64,000 bases of DNA. Origin: Candidatus Accumulibacter affinis (GTDB taxonomy: Bacteria > Pseudomonadota > Gammaproteobacteria > Burkholderiales > Rhodocyclaceae). The stretch lies in contig JADJOT010000006.1 of assembly GCA_016713625.1 (NCBI GenBank), forward strand, positions 184,764 to 248,763. The letters are read 5' to 3'. Made by a program: the position numbers and the translations under genes. Shown here in pieces: positions 37,887-45,973 of the stretch. Position 1 is the first letter of the stretch; each line of letters begins with the position of its first letter. Below the pieces are notes generated by a model. The model was not told the origin of the DNA. It worked only from the letters and a program-made list of their open reading frames with translations, and searched no databases.

Positions 37887-39185
37887 CTACTCGCCGAGAT
37901 CGTCGACCTTGATCGGCTTGCTGCGTGGGCCGGGGTCGCGTGGCAGCAGCAGCGACAGCAGGCCGGCGACGAGAACGAAGGCCGACGACGCCCACAGACA
38001 GGCGATCAAGCCGTTGCTCGGACCGCTCTGCAATCCCCACTGATAGAGCGCGCCCGAAAGAACCGTCCCCGCAAGACGACCGGTGGCGTTGGCCATGTAG
38101 TAGAAACCGACGCTCATCGCCACCTTGTCGCTGTCGGTGTAGGCCAGGATCAGGTACGAATGGACTGCCGAATTCAGCGCAAAGACCGCACCAAAAACGA
38201 TCAATCCGGCGACGACAACGGTGCTCGGCGCGACCCCGGCACTGAGCCCAAGGGCAATTCCGGCCGGCAGCGCGGCGAGGACGAAAGCCAGAATCGTCGC
38301 CGTCCGCCCGTCGGGTTCGTGCTGTTCCTCGACGCGGCTGCGCAGCAAGCCGGGAGTTGCCGCCTGCACGATGCCGTAGCCGATCACCCATACCGCGAGA
38401 AAACCGCCCGACTGCCAGAAGGTCCAACCGAGCACACTCGACAGGAAGACCGGCAGGCCGACAACGAACCAGACGTCACGCGCACCGAAGAGGAAGATGC
38501 GCGCCGCAGCGAGCTTGTTGACCGCGGCGTTGCGCGAGAACATCTGGCCGAACTTCGCTTTCCGGTTGGCCTGACCGAGGCCGCCACGCATCAACAGAGC
38601 GGCCAGGATCAGCGTGCACCCGACCAGTGCGACGAGCAGCTTGAGCGCAGTCTGGAAGTCGAGCACGGTCAGCAGCAGGCCGCCGAGGAAGAAGCCCACC
38701 CCCTTCAGCGCGTTTTTCGACCCGGTCAGGATCGAGACCCAGCGGTACAGTTTCGCCGAGGCGTCTTCCGGAACGATCAGCTTGACGGCGCTCTTCGAAC
38801 TCATCTTGGTCATGTCCTTGGCGATCCCGCTCAAGGCTTGCGAGGCCATGACCCAGGCGACGACCAGCCACGACTGCGGGGCGAAGGCGAGCATCGACAG
38901 CGCCACAAGCTGCGTGCCGAGGCCGATGAACAGCGTCGTCTTGAGCCCGAAGCGGGCGCCGATGTAACCGCCGAAGAGATTGGTCAGAATGCCGAAGACT
39001 TCGTAGAAGATGAATAGTGAAGCGACGGCAAGCGGCGTGTAGCCAAGGTTGTAGAAATAGAACAGCACCAGCATGCGGGTTGCACCATCGGTCACGGTAT
39101 CCGACCAGTAGGCGGCGGTGACCAGAACATAATTGCGCAGGCCGGCACGCGCAACGGCTGATTTTTCGGCGGAGGGATCGCTCAT
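37887..39185 (-). CDS. arsJ: Organoarsenical efflux MFS transporter ArsJ
   Basis: 432 residues, about 12 membrane segments. It has the typical ArsJ opening NYVLVTAAYWSDTVTDGATR followed by MLVLFYFYNLGYTP, and the inner segments SGIAKDMTKMSSKSAVKLIV and GSKNALKGVGFFLGG. ArsJ exports 1-arseno-3-phosphoglycerate, formed when GAPDH uses arsenate instead of phosphate; the exported compound falls apart to arsenate outside. It lies 93 bases downstream of a dedicated GAPDH gene on the same strand, the diagnostic partner arrangement. GGAAGAGT precedes the start codon. Confidence 0.92.
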   Translation of the reverse strand: MSDPSAEKSAVARAGLRNYVLVTAAYWSDTVTDGATRMLVLFYFYNLGYTPLAVASLFIFYEVFGILTNLFGGYIGARFGLKTTLFIGLGTQLVALSMLAFAPQSWLVVAWVMASQALSGIAKDMTKMSSKSAVKLIVPEDASAKLYRWVSILTGSKNALKGVGFFLGGLLLTVLDFQTALKLLVALVGCTLILAALLMRGGLGQANRKAKFGQMFSRNAAVNKLAAARIFLFGARDVWFVVGLPVFLSSVLGWTFWQSGGFLAVWVIGYGIVQAATPGLLRSRVEEQHEPDGRTATILAFVLAALPAGIALGLSAGVAPSTVVVAGLIVFGAVFALNSAVHSYLILAYTDSDKVAMSVGFYYMANATGRLAGTVLSGALYQWGLQSGPSNGLIACLWASSAFVLVAGLLSLLLPRDPGPRSKPIKVDDLGE

Positions 39186-39278
39186 ACTCTTCCTTCAATC
39201 GGGATGCCAGTGAAGCGGGGCCATCGCCCGCAGCACAACGGCGACGGCCCCGGTGACCACAAATCGACCGAAGCGTCC

Positions 39279-40289
39279 CTACAGCGACGCAGCCAGCTTG
39301 CGCGCCAGTTCGACGTAACGGTTGGCGTAGCCCCACTCGTTGTCGTACCAGGCGTAGATCTTGACCAGCGTGCCGTTGATCACCAGGGTGTGCGCCGCAT
39401 CAACGATCGACGAGCGCGGATCGCCGCAGTAGTCCATCGACACCAGAGGCCGCTCTTCGTAGCCGAGGATCCCTTTCAGAGATCCTTCCGCAGCCGCCTT
39501 GAGCAGGCCATTGACCTCTTCGACCGTCGTTGGACGCTGCATCTCGAACACGCAGTCGGTAATCGAGGCGTTGAGCAGCGGTACGCGCACCGCGTGGCCG
39601 TCGAGTTTGCCCTTCAGTTCCGGGAAAATCAGCGCGATCGCCGTCGCCGAACCAGTCGTCGTCGGTACCAGTGACAGGCTCGAAGCACGCGCGCGGCGCA
39701 GATCCTTGTGCATCTGGTCATGCACGCTCTGGGTGTTGGTCGAGCTATGGATCGTCGTGATCATGCCGTGCGAAATGCCGATCGCCTCATGCACCACTTT
39801 GACCACCGGCGCCAGGCAGTTGGTGGTGCATGAGGCAGCCGTGATGATGTGGTCACGTGCCGGGTCGTAGAGCTGGTCATTGACCCCCATGACGATGTTC
39901 AGCGTATCGCCGCCCTTGACCGGCGCGGCAACGATCACCTTTTTCACTCCCGCCGCCAGGTAGGGCGACAGTTCCTCGACCGTGCGCCACTTGCCACTCG
40001 CTTCGAGAACGATGTCCACGCCGGCCTCGCGCCACGGCCCGCCGGCCACGTCCCTGGCAGTGCTGTAGCTGATCGACTTGCCGTCGATCACCATCCGCCC
40101 GTTGCTGACGCCAACCGCGTGCGGCCAGCGGCGATGTACCGAGTCGAATTCCAGCAGGTGAGCGGCGGAGTCGACCGGCCCATTTGGCTCGTTGATGTGC
40201 ACGAACTCCAGCTCCGGGTAGTCCCACGCTGCGCGCAGCGCCAGTCTGCCGATGCGACCAAAACCGTTGATGCCAACCTTGACCGTCAT
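39279..40289 (-). CDS. gap: Glyceraldehyde-3-phosphate dehydrogenase linked to ArsJ
   Basis: 336 residues, full length. It has the NAD-binding start [19 protein letters not shown], the catalytic Cys in [14 protein letters not shown], the His in [12 protein letters not shown] C-terminal strand context, and [22 protein letters not shown] lies 8 bases ahead of ATG 40289. In ars operons this enzyme makes 1-arseno-3-phosphoglycerate from arsenate and glyceraldehyde 3-phosphate for export by ArsJ. The location, upstream of arsJ and divergent from acr3, argues for the resistance role rather than the housekeeping one. Confidence 0.93.
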   Translation of the reverse strand: MTVKVGINGFGRIGRLALRAAWDYPELEFVHINEPNGPVDSAAHLLEFDSVHRRWPHAVGVSNGRMVIDGKSISYSTARDVAGGPWREAGVDIVLEASGKWRTVEELSPYLAAGVKKVIVAAPVKGGDTLNIVMGVNDQLYDPARDHIITAASCTTNCLAPVVKVVHEAIGISHGMITTIHSSTNTQSVHDQMHKDLRRARASSLSLVPTTTGSATAIALIFPELKGKLDGHAVRVPLLNASITDCVFEMQRPTTVEEVNGLLKAAAEGSLKGILGYEERPLVSMDYCGDPRSSIVDAAHTLVINGTLVKIYAWYDNEWGYANRYVELARKLAASL

Positions 40290-40425
40290 TTCTCGTTCCT
40301 CCGAATGGTGAGTGGTGCTCGGCTGGACGCCCAGCGAGCCGAAGACAGGGACGTCGCGAGCGCCGTCACTTTGCGAAACGTTTCTATATTGCTAAAATAA
40401 TAAAAATATTGCAAGGGGGTGTGAA
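40290..40425. promoter_or_regulatory. Divergent gap-arsJ / acr3 promoter region
   Basis: 136 bases between the divergent arsenic genes. It contains the perfect palindrome GAAACGTTTC (40375-40384) and an AT-rich tract with two ATATTGC-like direct repeats (40386-40392 and 40406-40412 region). TTGCGA (40372-40377 region) and TAAAAT (40393-40398) are spaced suitably for an acr3 promoter. An ArsR operator would be expected here; the AT-rich tract is the best candidate, but no arsR gene is visible in the window. Confidence 0.5.
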
Positions 40426-41484
40426 ATGAGTGCTGTCACCAGGAAACTGTCTTTCCTCGACAGATATCTGACGGTCTGGATTTTTGCTGCCATGGCGCTC
40501 GGTATCGGCCTCGGTTTCTACGTTCCGGGCGTTGAGGACCTGATCAATTCCTTTCAGGTCGGAACAACCAACATTCCGATCGCGCTGGGCCTGATCCTGA
40601 TGATGTATCCGCCCTTCGCCAAGGTGCGCTATGAGGAACTGCCCGACGTCTTCGTCGACAGGAAAGTCCTTGGCCTGTCGCTGATTCAGAACTGGGTCGT
40701 CGGGCCGATTTTGATGTTCGCGCTGGCGATCATCTTCCTGCCGGACAAGCCCGAGTACATGGTTGGCCTGATCATGATCGGCCTGGCCCGCTGCATCGCC
40801 ATGGTGATCGTCTGGAACGAGATTGCCAAGGGCTCGACCGAGTACGCCGCCGGCCTCGTCGCCTTCAACTCGATCTTCCAGGTGCTCTTCTACAGCGTCT
40901 ACGCGTGGCTGTTCGTGACGGTCCTGCCGCCACTCTTCGGTCTCTCGGGCTCGCTGGTCGATGTCTCGATCGGGCAGATTGCCGAGAGCGTCCTGATCTA
41001 CCTGGGAATTCCCTGCGTCGCCGGGGTACTGACGCGGGTGATCATGCTGCGCTTTGTCGCGAAGGAGTGGTATCACCAGCGATTCGTCCCGAAGATCGGC
41101 CCGATCACTCTCATCGCTCTGCTGTTCACCATCGTCGTCATGTTCAGCCTCAAGGGCAAGCTGATCGTCACCATCCCGATGGACGTGCTGCGCATCGCCA
41201 TCCCGCTGCTGATCTACTTTGTGCTGATGTTTCTGATTTCGTTCTACATGAGCAAGAAGGTCGGGGCCGGCTACAAGAAGTGCGCCACCCTGTCGTTCAC
41301 CGCGGCGAGCAACAACTTCGAGTTGGCGATCGCCGTCGCCGTCGCTGTCTATGGCATCAATTCCGGCGCCGCCTTCGCCGCCGTCATTGGTCCGCTGGTC
41401 GAGGTGCCGGTGATGATCGGCCTGGTGAGTGTGTCGCTGTGGTTCCAGAAGCGCTACTTCGCCTCTGAAAGCGCGCGAGTGTGA
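40426..41484 (+). CDS. acr3: Arsenite efflux permease, ACR3 family
   Basis: 352 residues, ten membrane segments, BASS superfamily. AAGGGGGT lies just before ATG 40426. Family landmarks: [38 protein letters not shown], the Cys-containing [20 protein letters not shown] (the cysteine near helix 4 is essential in ACR3 proteins), and [22 protein letters not shown]. It exports arsenite across the inner membrane. Divergent from gap-arsJ, giving routes for both arsenite and, through the arseno-glycerate shunt, arsenate. No arsenate reductase gene is seen alongside. Confidence 0.94.
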   Translation: MSAVTRKLSFLDRYLTVWIFAAMALGIGLGFYVPGVEDLINSFQVGTTNIPIALGLILMMYPPFAKVRYEELPDVFVDRKVLGLSLIQNWVVGPILMFALAIIFLPDKPEYMVGLIMIGLARCIAMVIVWNEIAKGSTEYAAGLVAFNSIFQVLFYSVYAWLFVTVLPPLFGLSGSLVDVSIGQIAESVLIYLGIPCVAGVLTRVIMLRFVAKEWYHQRFVPKIGPITLIALLFTIVVMFSLKGKLIVTIPMDVLRIAIPLLIYFVLMFLISFYMSKKVGAGYKKCATLSFTAASNNFELAIAVAVAVYGINSGAAFAAVIGPLVEVPVMIGLVSVSLWFQKRYFASESARV

Positions 41485-41557
41485 GCACCCCCCTGCTTGC
41501 TGGCTGCCTGGTCGATGTGCGAAGCGGGATTACGTGGCTACAGGATGCCAGGGGCGG

Positions 41558-41848
41558 CTACCTCGCCCTTACGGCCGGGCCGCCCAGGTCTGGGCGAAGA
41601 GATGTTCCAGGCCAGAATGAGTGCCGCGCAGGCCATCGACTCGTGCCCTGGCCCACGGCCCAGTCGAAGTATTTCTGCTTGCGCGCTGCCGACCAAGCCG
41701 CTGGGGGCGACGCGGCGATGTCGCGCAGGTCGCAGATCTTGTCAGCAAGCTTGACCAGCCTGGCGCGGTGGCTGAGCTGTGAGGCATGCTCGATCTGCAG
41801 GCGTTTGCGCTCGACCTTCGGCAATATCCCACTCGACAGGCTCGACAT
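41558..41848 (-). pseudogene. Remnant of HD-domain (ppGpp-hydrolase-like) gene, frameshifted
   Basis: The minus strand encodes [20 protein letters not shown] followed by [25 protein letters not shown], recognisable as the C-terminal half of a small HD-domain phosphohydrolase related to the RelA/SpoT hydrolase domain. The frame is then lost, and [20 protein letters not shown] continues in another frame near 41660. The N-terminal HD motif itself is absent. It is a truncated and frameshifted scar. Confidence 0.65.
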
Positions 41849-41882
41849 CCTCAGCCTGTTGGATATTAATGTGAAAGTCGCG

Positions 41883-42041
41883 TCAGCGACTCACGAACCT
41901 CCCCACCGATAGCGTCCCGCTGCGCCGATAGCGCCGGTTGACGTACTGCACATAGCGCTGGCCCAGAGCCTTCATCAACACCCCAGCGCCCTGCACATCC
42001 ACCGCAGTCGCTAGACGGTGAGCGTGGTTGGTCATCAACAC
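41883..42041 (-). pseudogene. Remnant of REP-associated tyrosine transposase
   Basis: A 53-codon open stretch encodes VLMTNHAHRLATAVDVQGAG then VLMKALGQRYVQYVNRRYRR and SGTLSVGRF. This matches the central part of TnpREP (IS200/IS605-like Y1) proteins, where MxNHxH is the HUH metal-binding motif; the second His of the pair is present (NHAH). The catalytic Tyr region and both ends are missing. It fits with REP-like palindromes elsewhere in the window. Confidence 0.65.
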
Positions 42042-42214
42042 CTAGGCATGGGGAAAGAGATTGAGGAAGAATCAGCTGGCAGCGTAACAAGAAAACGTGG
42101 TCTGTCCCTTATCTCGTGCTTATTTCGTGAGACGGCGCGAGTGCTGGCTGTCAAAGATCGCGGCGTATATCATAGGCATTGCCTTTCCCCCAAAACTCCG
42201 CTGCGGGTGACCCT

Positions 42215-42505
42215 TTGAAGCCTTCCGATGCCTTGCTTTCCCACCACGATGCGATCCGGCGTGTCGTCGAGTCTCATCGCGCACTCAATCCTCGCGTTTT
42301 CGGCTCCGTCCTGCGCGGCGAGGATACCGACGATAGCGATCTCGACCTGCTGGTGGACCCGACGTCGGAAACGACCCTGATGGACATCGGGGCGATTCGC
42401 CTGGAGCTGCGCCGAATGCTTGGCGTGCCTGTCGATGTGCTCACGCCGGATGCCCTTTCGGATGGTTTCAGGGATCGTGTGCTGATGGAGGCTTTGCCAA
42501 TATGA
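42215..42505 (+). CDS. mntA: MntA-type nucleotidyltransferase antitoxin
   Basis: 96 residues from TTG 42215, giving the usual N-terminus MKPSDALLSHHDAIRRVVES; a TTG at 42179 would add twelve residues without family match. The minimal nucleotidyltransferase motif is clear: RVFGSVLRGEDTDDSDLDLL (GSx-DSDxD) and a third Asp in VPVDVLTPD. MntA proteins inactivate HEPN toxins by adding AMP residues to a tyrosine. The stop overlaps the HEPN start (ATGA), the standard arrangement of this toxin-antitoxin type. Confidence 0.88.
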   Translation: MKPSDALLSHHDAIRRVVESHRALNPRVFGSVLRGEDTDDSDLDLLVDPTSETTLMDIGAIRLELRRMLGVPVDVLTPDALSDGFRDRVLMEALPI

Positions 42506-42855
42506 CCAGGGACGCACTGCGCGCGCGGGAGTACCTCGGCCATATTGTCGAGGCGATCCGGAGAATCAGGTGCTATACCGAAGGCATGACCGAGGCTGCC
42601 TTCGCCCGGGATGAGCGAACTCAGGATGCAGTGATGCGAAACATCGGGATCGTTGGCGAGGCGTCCCGCAACGTTGCGCGGCATCACCCGGAATTCGCTG
42701 CCAGGCATGGTGATATCCCCTGGGAGATCGCTTATGAAATGAGAAATGCGCTGTCCCATGGGTACTTCAAGGTGGACTTGAAGATCGTCTGGAACACGAT
42801 AAAGGGCGATCTGCCGAAGCTCGAACAGCAGGTCCAGCACCTTCACCAGGCCTAG
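42502..42855 (+). CDS. hepT: HEPN-domain (DUF86) RNase toxin HepT
   Basis: 117 residues. An all-alpha HEPN domain with the RNase motif Rx4HxY in YEMRNALSHGYFKVDLKIVW and the conserved QDAVMRNIGIVGEASRNV segment. In HepT/MntA pairs the toxin cleaves RNA (tRNA in the characterised cases) unless AMPylated by MntA on the motif tyrosine, which is present here. It overlaps mntA by four bases. Probably intact. The IS66-like element begins 40 bases after it. Confidence 0.9.
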   Translation: MTRDALRAREYLGHIVEAIRRIRCYTEGMTEAAFARDERTQDAVMRNIGIVGEASRNVARHHPEFAARHGDIPWEIAYEMRNALSHGYFKVDLKIVWNTIKGDLPKLEQQVQHLHQA

Positions 42856-43001
42856 CCGGTTGTTAACACCCCATACGCATATTTCCTGCTTTTCAGTAAG
42901 TATTCGGTGAACCCGTAGCCCCGCTTTTTTGGTCGGCGTGCGTCAGTCAGCGATTGGCGGACAACCCGTAGACCTGGACACAGCAGTGGAAATCCGGCAC
43001 C

Positions 43002-44510
43002 ATGCGGCGCATGGACACGGGTGCGGACATCATTTGGGGAGGATCGGCGGTAAGTCACCGCCAAGTGGCGCCGTTCGCCGAGGTGTTGGTGACGTTGACC
43101 AAGGAGCAGGAAATCAAGCTCCGTTGCGAGGCCAACTTCTGGCGGAGCCAACATCGGCAAGCGCTGGTCCGGTTGGCGCAATCGGAGGCCGCTCATCGGG
43201 TGGAAATGGCGCGAACGACGGAGCAATCGGCGGCGCGTGAGGCGGCCTTGCGCAGCGAGCTAGAGCAGGCCCAGGGCAAGATCCGCGATCTGCAAAAACG
43301 CCTGTTTGGTCGCAAGTCAGAACGTTCTTCGGGAGCCGAGAAGAACCCGGCAGCGGACCAAAAGTCGTCGCGGGGTCGAGGTCAGCAACCGGGAGCAGCG
43401 GGTCACGGACGGAATCGGGAAAGCCACTTGCCGACGCAGATCGAGGTCATCGACATCGACTGCCCGCATTGCCCGGACTGTGGTCTGGGCTACGTCGACT
43501 TTCCCGGCACAGAAGACAGTGAAGTTCTCGAGATCGAGGTCAAAGCCTACCGCCGGAAGATCTGCCGGCGGCGCTACCGGCGGACCTGTCAGTGTCCCGG
43601 CGCGCGGGGTATTCTGACCGCGCCACCGCCGGCACGATTGATCCCGCGTGGAAAGTACGGGGTGTCGATTTGGGTGCACCTGCTGCTATCGAAGTTCTTG
43701 TACGGCCAGCCGACGCATCGGCTTCTGCGAGACTTGTCCGATCACCAACTGACGCTCTCGGCGGGAACGGTGACCGGCGGACTGCGTGCCTTGGCGCCGC
43801 TGTTCGAGCCGCTTGAAGAAGCGCTGCTTGGCCAGCTGCGCCGCGAGAAACAGTGGCACGCAGACGAGACCCGCTGGCGTGTCTTTGCCGAGACCGAAGG
43901 GAAGGTCGGACATCGCTGGTATTTCTGGGTGTTCCACGGCCCATCGGTCATTCACTTCGTGCTCGACCCGAGCCGCTCGGCGGCGGTGCCGATCCGGGAG
44001 CTCTCCGGTAGCGCCGGCGGAATCATCATCTGTGATCGCTACTCGGCCTACAAGAAACTCGCGCGAGTCCTTGAACACTTCATTCTGGCCTTCTGCTGGG
44101 CGCACCAGCGGCGTGACTTCCTGGAACTGGCCAACGCCCATCCGGATCTCGCGGACTGGGCACTGGCCTGGGTCGAGCAGATCGGTCAGATCTCCGAGGT
44201 GCCGATGGACAATAATTCCGCCGAGCGCGCCCAGCGCACGCCGGTGGTCGCACGCAAGAATTTCTATGGATCGAGCGGTCACTGGTCCGGCGCACTCGCC
44301 GCGATGATGTTCAGCTTGCTGCTGACGCTGCGCTTGTGGGAAATCAACCCGCGCACCTAGCTGACGGCGTATCTGGAAGCCTGCGCCGCCAACGGCAAGC
44401 AGCCGCCGACAGACTGGAGTGTCTTTCTGCCCTGGGCGATGGCGACCGATCGTCTGGCCCAGATGCGTAGCATCCCGGTCGCTCAGACACCTCCCATCGA
44501 TAGCTCGTGA
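43002..44510 (+). pseudogene. IS66-family transposase, amber stop and probable internal deletion
   Basis: The protein has an N-terminal coiled coil, an RGRGQQPGAAGHGR linker, a Cys-rich zinc-binding segment (CPHCPDCGLGYVDFPG) and the IS66 DDE domain: Asp in QWHADETRWRVF, Asp in IIICDRYSAYKKLA, then WAHQRRDFLELA, and Glu in VPMDNNSAERAQRTPVVARK. Between the last two segments only about 30 residues remain where relatives usually have about 100 more, so an internal deletion is likely. A TAG at 44358-44360 interrupts the frame after INPRT, which continues as LTAYLEACAANGKQPPTDWS to a natural stop at 44508-44510. The site is usually Trp (NPRTW), so TGG to TAG is the likely change. Confidence 0.8.
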
Positions 44511-45364
44511 AGCCTTATTGCGGGCGCCACTTTACCGCCGACGAACTGCAGACGATCTGCCGCCTGATCGAGGCCCATCCGGGCAGCAGTCGTGCGCATC
44601 TCTCGCGTCAGGTGTGCGAGCTCTTCGACTGGCGCAAGCCCAATGGCGAGCTGAAGGACATGAGCTGCCGGGTGGCCATGCTGCGCATGCAAGCCGACGG
44701 TCTGTTCACCCTGCCGGCGGCACGGTGGGCCGCTCCTCGCCAACCCGACTATCGACCCTCGCACGCCACCGATCCTCAACCGTTGCTCACCCAACCGGTG
44801 GATGAACTGCCGCCTCTTTCGGTGCGCCAGGTCGTCGGTTCGGCGAGCTCGCGTCTGTGGAACGAGTACATCGCCCGTTACCACTATCTCGGCCACACGC
44901 CCATGGCGGGTAGTCAGAGCCGCTACTTCGTCTTCGCCGGCGAGACCCTGGTCGCCTTGCTCAGCTTCGGCGCCAGCGCCTGGAAACTCGCCGCGCGCGA
45001 GCAATTCATCGGTTGGCACGATGAGCAGTGTCAAAGGAACCTGCAACTCGTGGTGAACAATGCCCGCTTTTTGATTCTGCCCTGGATCCAGTGCAAGGGC
45101 CTGGCCTCCAAGATCCTTTCGCTCATGCAGCGGCAACTGCCCAAGGACTGGCTGGCGCGCTACGGCTACCGCCCCGTGCTGCTCGAAACCTTCGTCGAGA
45201 CGCCCCGCCATCGCGGAACCTGCTACCAGGCCGCCAACTGGATCAAGGTCGGTCAAACCGCCGGGCGAGGCAAGAAATGCCCCACCAGCAAGTCGATCCT
45301 CCCGATCAAGGACATCTGGCTCTATCCCCTTCACCGATCCTTTCGATCAGTCCTCTGCCGCTAA
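44507..45364 (+). CDS. DUF4338 (DruA-like) protein carried by IS66-like element
   Basis: 285 residues from GTG 44507, which overlaps the original transposase stop in a GTGA arrangement, showing both belonged to one transcript. The N-terminal part (CGRHFTADELQTICRLIEAH, then RAHLSRQVCELFDW, a winged-helix-like region) and the DUF4338 core (RLWNEYIARYHYLGHTPMAG, FVFAGETLVALLSFGASAWK, LVVNNARFLILPWIQCKGLA, LLETFVETPRHRGTCYQAAN, WIKVGQTAGRGK) match the family that includes Druantia DruA. Its biochemical role is unknown; inside insertion sequences it may aid transposition. It looks intact. Confidence 0.85.
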   Translation: MKPYCGRHFTADELQTICRLIEAHPGSSRAHLSRQVCELFDWRKPNGELKDMSCRVAMLRMQADGLFTLPAARWAAPRQPDYRPSHATDPQPLLTQPVDELPPLSVRQVVGSASSRLWNEYIARYHYLGHTPMAGSQSRYFVFAGETLVALLSFGASAWKLAAREQFIGWHDEQCQRNLQLVVNNARFLILPWIQCKGLASKILSLMQRQLPKDWLARYGYRPVLLETFVETPRHRGTCYQAANWIKVGQTAGRGKKCPTSKSILPIKDIWLYPLHRSFRSVLCR

Positions 45365-45502
45365 CCCGCGTCGCCAACGGCGCTGGCTCACTACGGGTTG
45401 GCCGAATATTTACGCTCGATGAGCTTGTTCGTGTCTTGCCGCCGCGGCCAAGCCACCGGTGTAGATCAACAACGACGCTAGCGGTGAACGACGGGGTCAC
45501 CC

Positions 45503-45649
45503 TTGGCGAGAAAGCTGTCGGAGAGCGAGAGACGATTGCTCAAACCGGTTTCGGGGACCACAATACTGGGACTGGGCATTCTGCTGGTCGGCTCGATCGG
45601 CTTTGCCTGGTGGGTCGATTGGCTGAGGAAGCCTGCGCACGGGCAAACA
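45503..45649 (+). pseudogene. C-terminal fragment of membrane protein, copy 1
   Basis: Encodes RRLLKPVSGTTILGLGILLV then GSIGFAWWVDWLRKP, a membrane helix pair from the end of some permease. A second, longer copy occurs at about 56048-56215 (GRLLKLVSGTMMLGLGILLI then AAPAALNDLRVARGLLVGSIG). Here about 20 residues between the helices are missing. No start of the parent protein is present; it looks like a truncated gene end just inside the IS66-like element's right flank. Confidence 0.55.
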
Positions 45650-45955
45650 ATGAGTAGAGTCCTGATCATCACGCTGCTGCTGTCGGTCGCCGCAACCGCG
45701 CAGGCACGCGGCCCCGTGCGGGCCAGCGAAGGGAATACCCGCGGCTGGCAGTTGATGACACCGGAGGAACGGGTCGAACATCAAGCGAAAATTCGTGGCT
45801 TCAAGACCTACGAGGAGTGCCGCAGCTACCAGGTCGCGCATCACCAACTCATGGAAGTACGCGCCAGAGCGCGCGGCATCGACCTGCCGCGCGGGGGCCG
45901 TGACATCTGCGAGCACCTGCAGCCGGCAAGCGACTCTCGCCGGCCATCCGGTTGA
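45650..45955 (+). CDS. Small exported protein of unknown function
   Basis: 101 residues from ATG 45650: signal peptide MSRVLIITLLLSVAATAQA, then [20 protein letters not shown] and TYEECRSYQVAHHQLMEVRA, with a second Cys near the C-terminus (GRDICEHL). The MTPEER..H..K..G..TYEEC pattern recurs in small periplasmic proteins beside redox genes. It is located 18 bases before the flavocytochrome reductase gene. A damaged copy is at about 56221-56330. Function not recognised; a periplasmic redox- or metal-related role is only suggested by the neighbours. Confidence 0.65.
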   Translation: MSRVLIITLLLSVAATAQARGPVRASEGNTRGWQLMTPEERVEHQAKIRGFKTYEECRSYQVAHHQLMEVRARARGIDLPRGGRDICEHLQPASDSRRPSG

Positions 45956-45973
45956 TCCCTGCGCGAGCCCACC

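Larger units (their letters stand above)
42896..45413 (+). mobile_element. IS66-like element with DruA-like passenger gene
   Basis: Left end 42896-42920 (begins GTAAGTATTCGG) and right end 45389-45413, whose reverse complement begins GTAAATATTCGG, match at about 21 of 25 positions and start with GTAA as IS66 ends do. Between them lie only a tnpC-like transposase gene and a DUF4338 gene; the tnpA and tnpB accessory genes of classical IS66 are absent. The 8-base flanks (GCTTTTCA and GCTCGATG) do not match, so no target duplication is preserved. The transposase is damaged, so the copy is probably immobile unless helped in trans. Confidence 0.75.

Noticed and set aside
39279..40289. Housekeeping gapA
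   Set aside because: Adjacency to arsJ and divergence from acr3 point to the arsenic-linked GAPDH; a glycolytic role cannot be excluded but is less likely.
42888..45421. Eight-base target site duplication of the IS66-like element
   Set aside because: The flanks GCTTTTCA and GCTCGATG do not match, so no duplication can be claimed.
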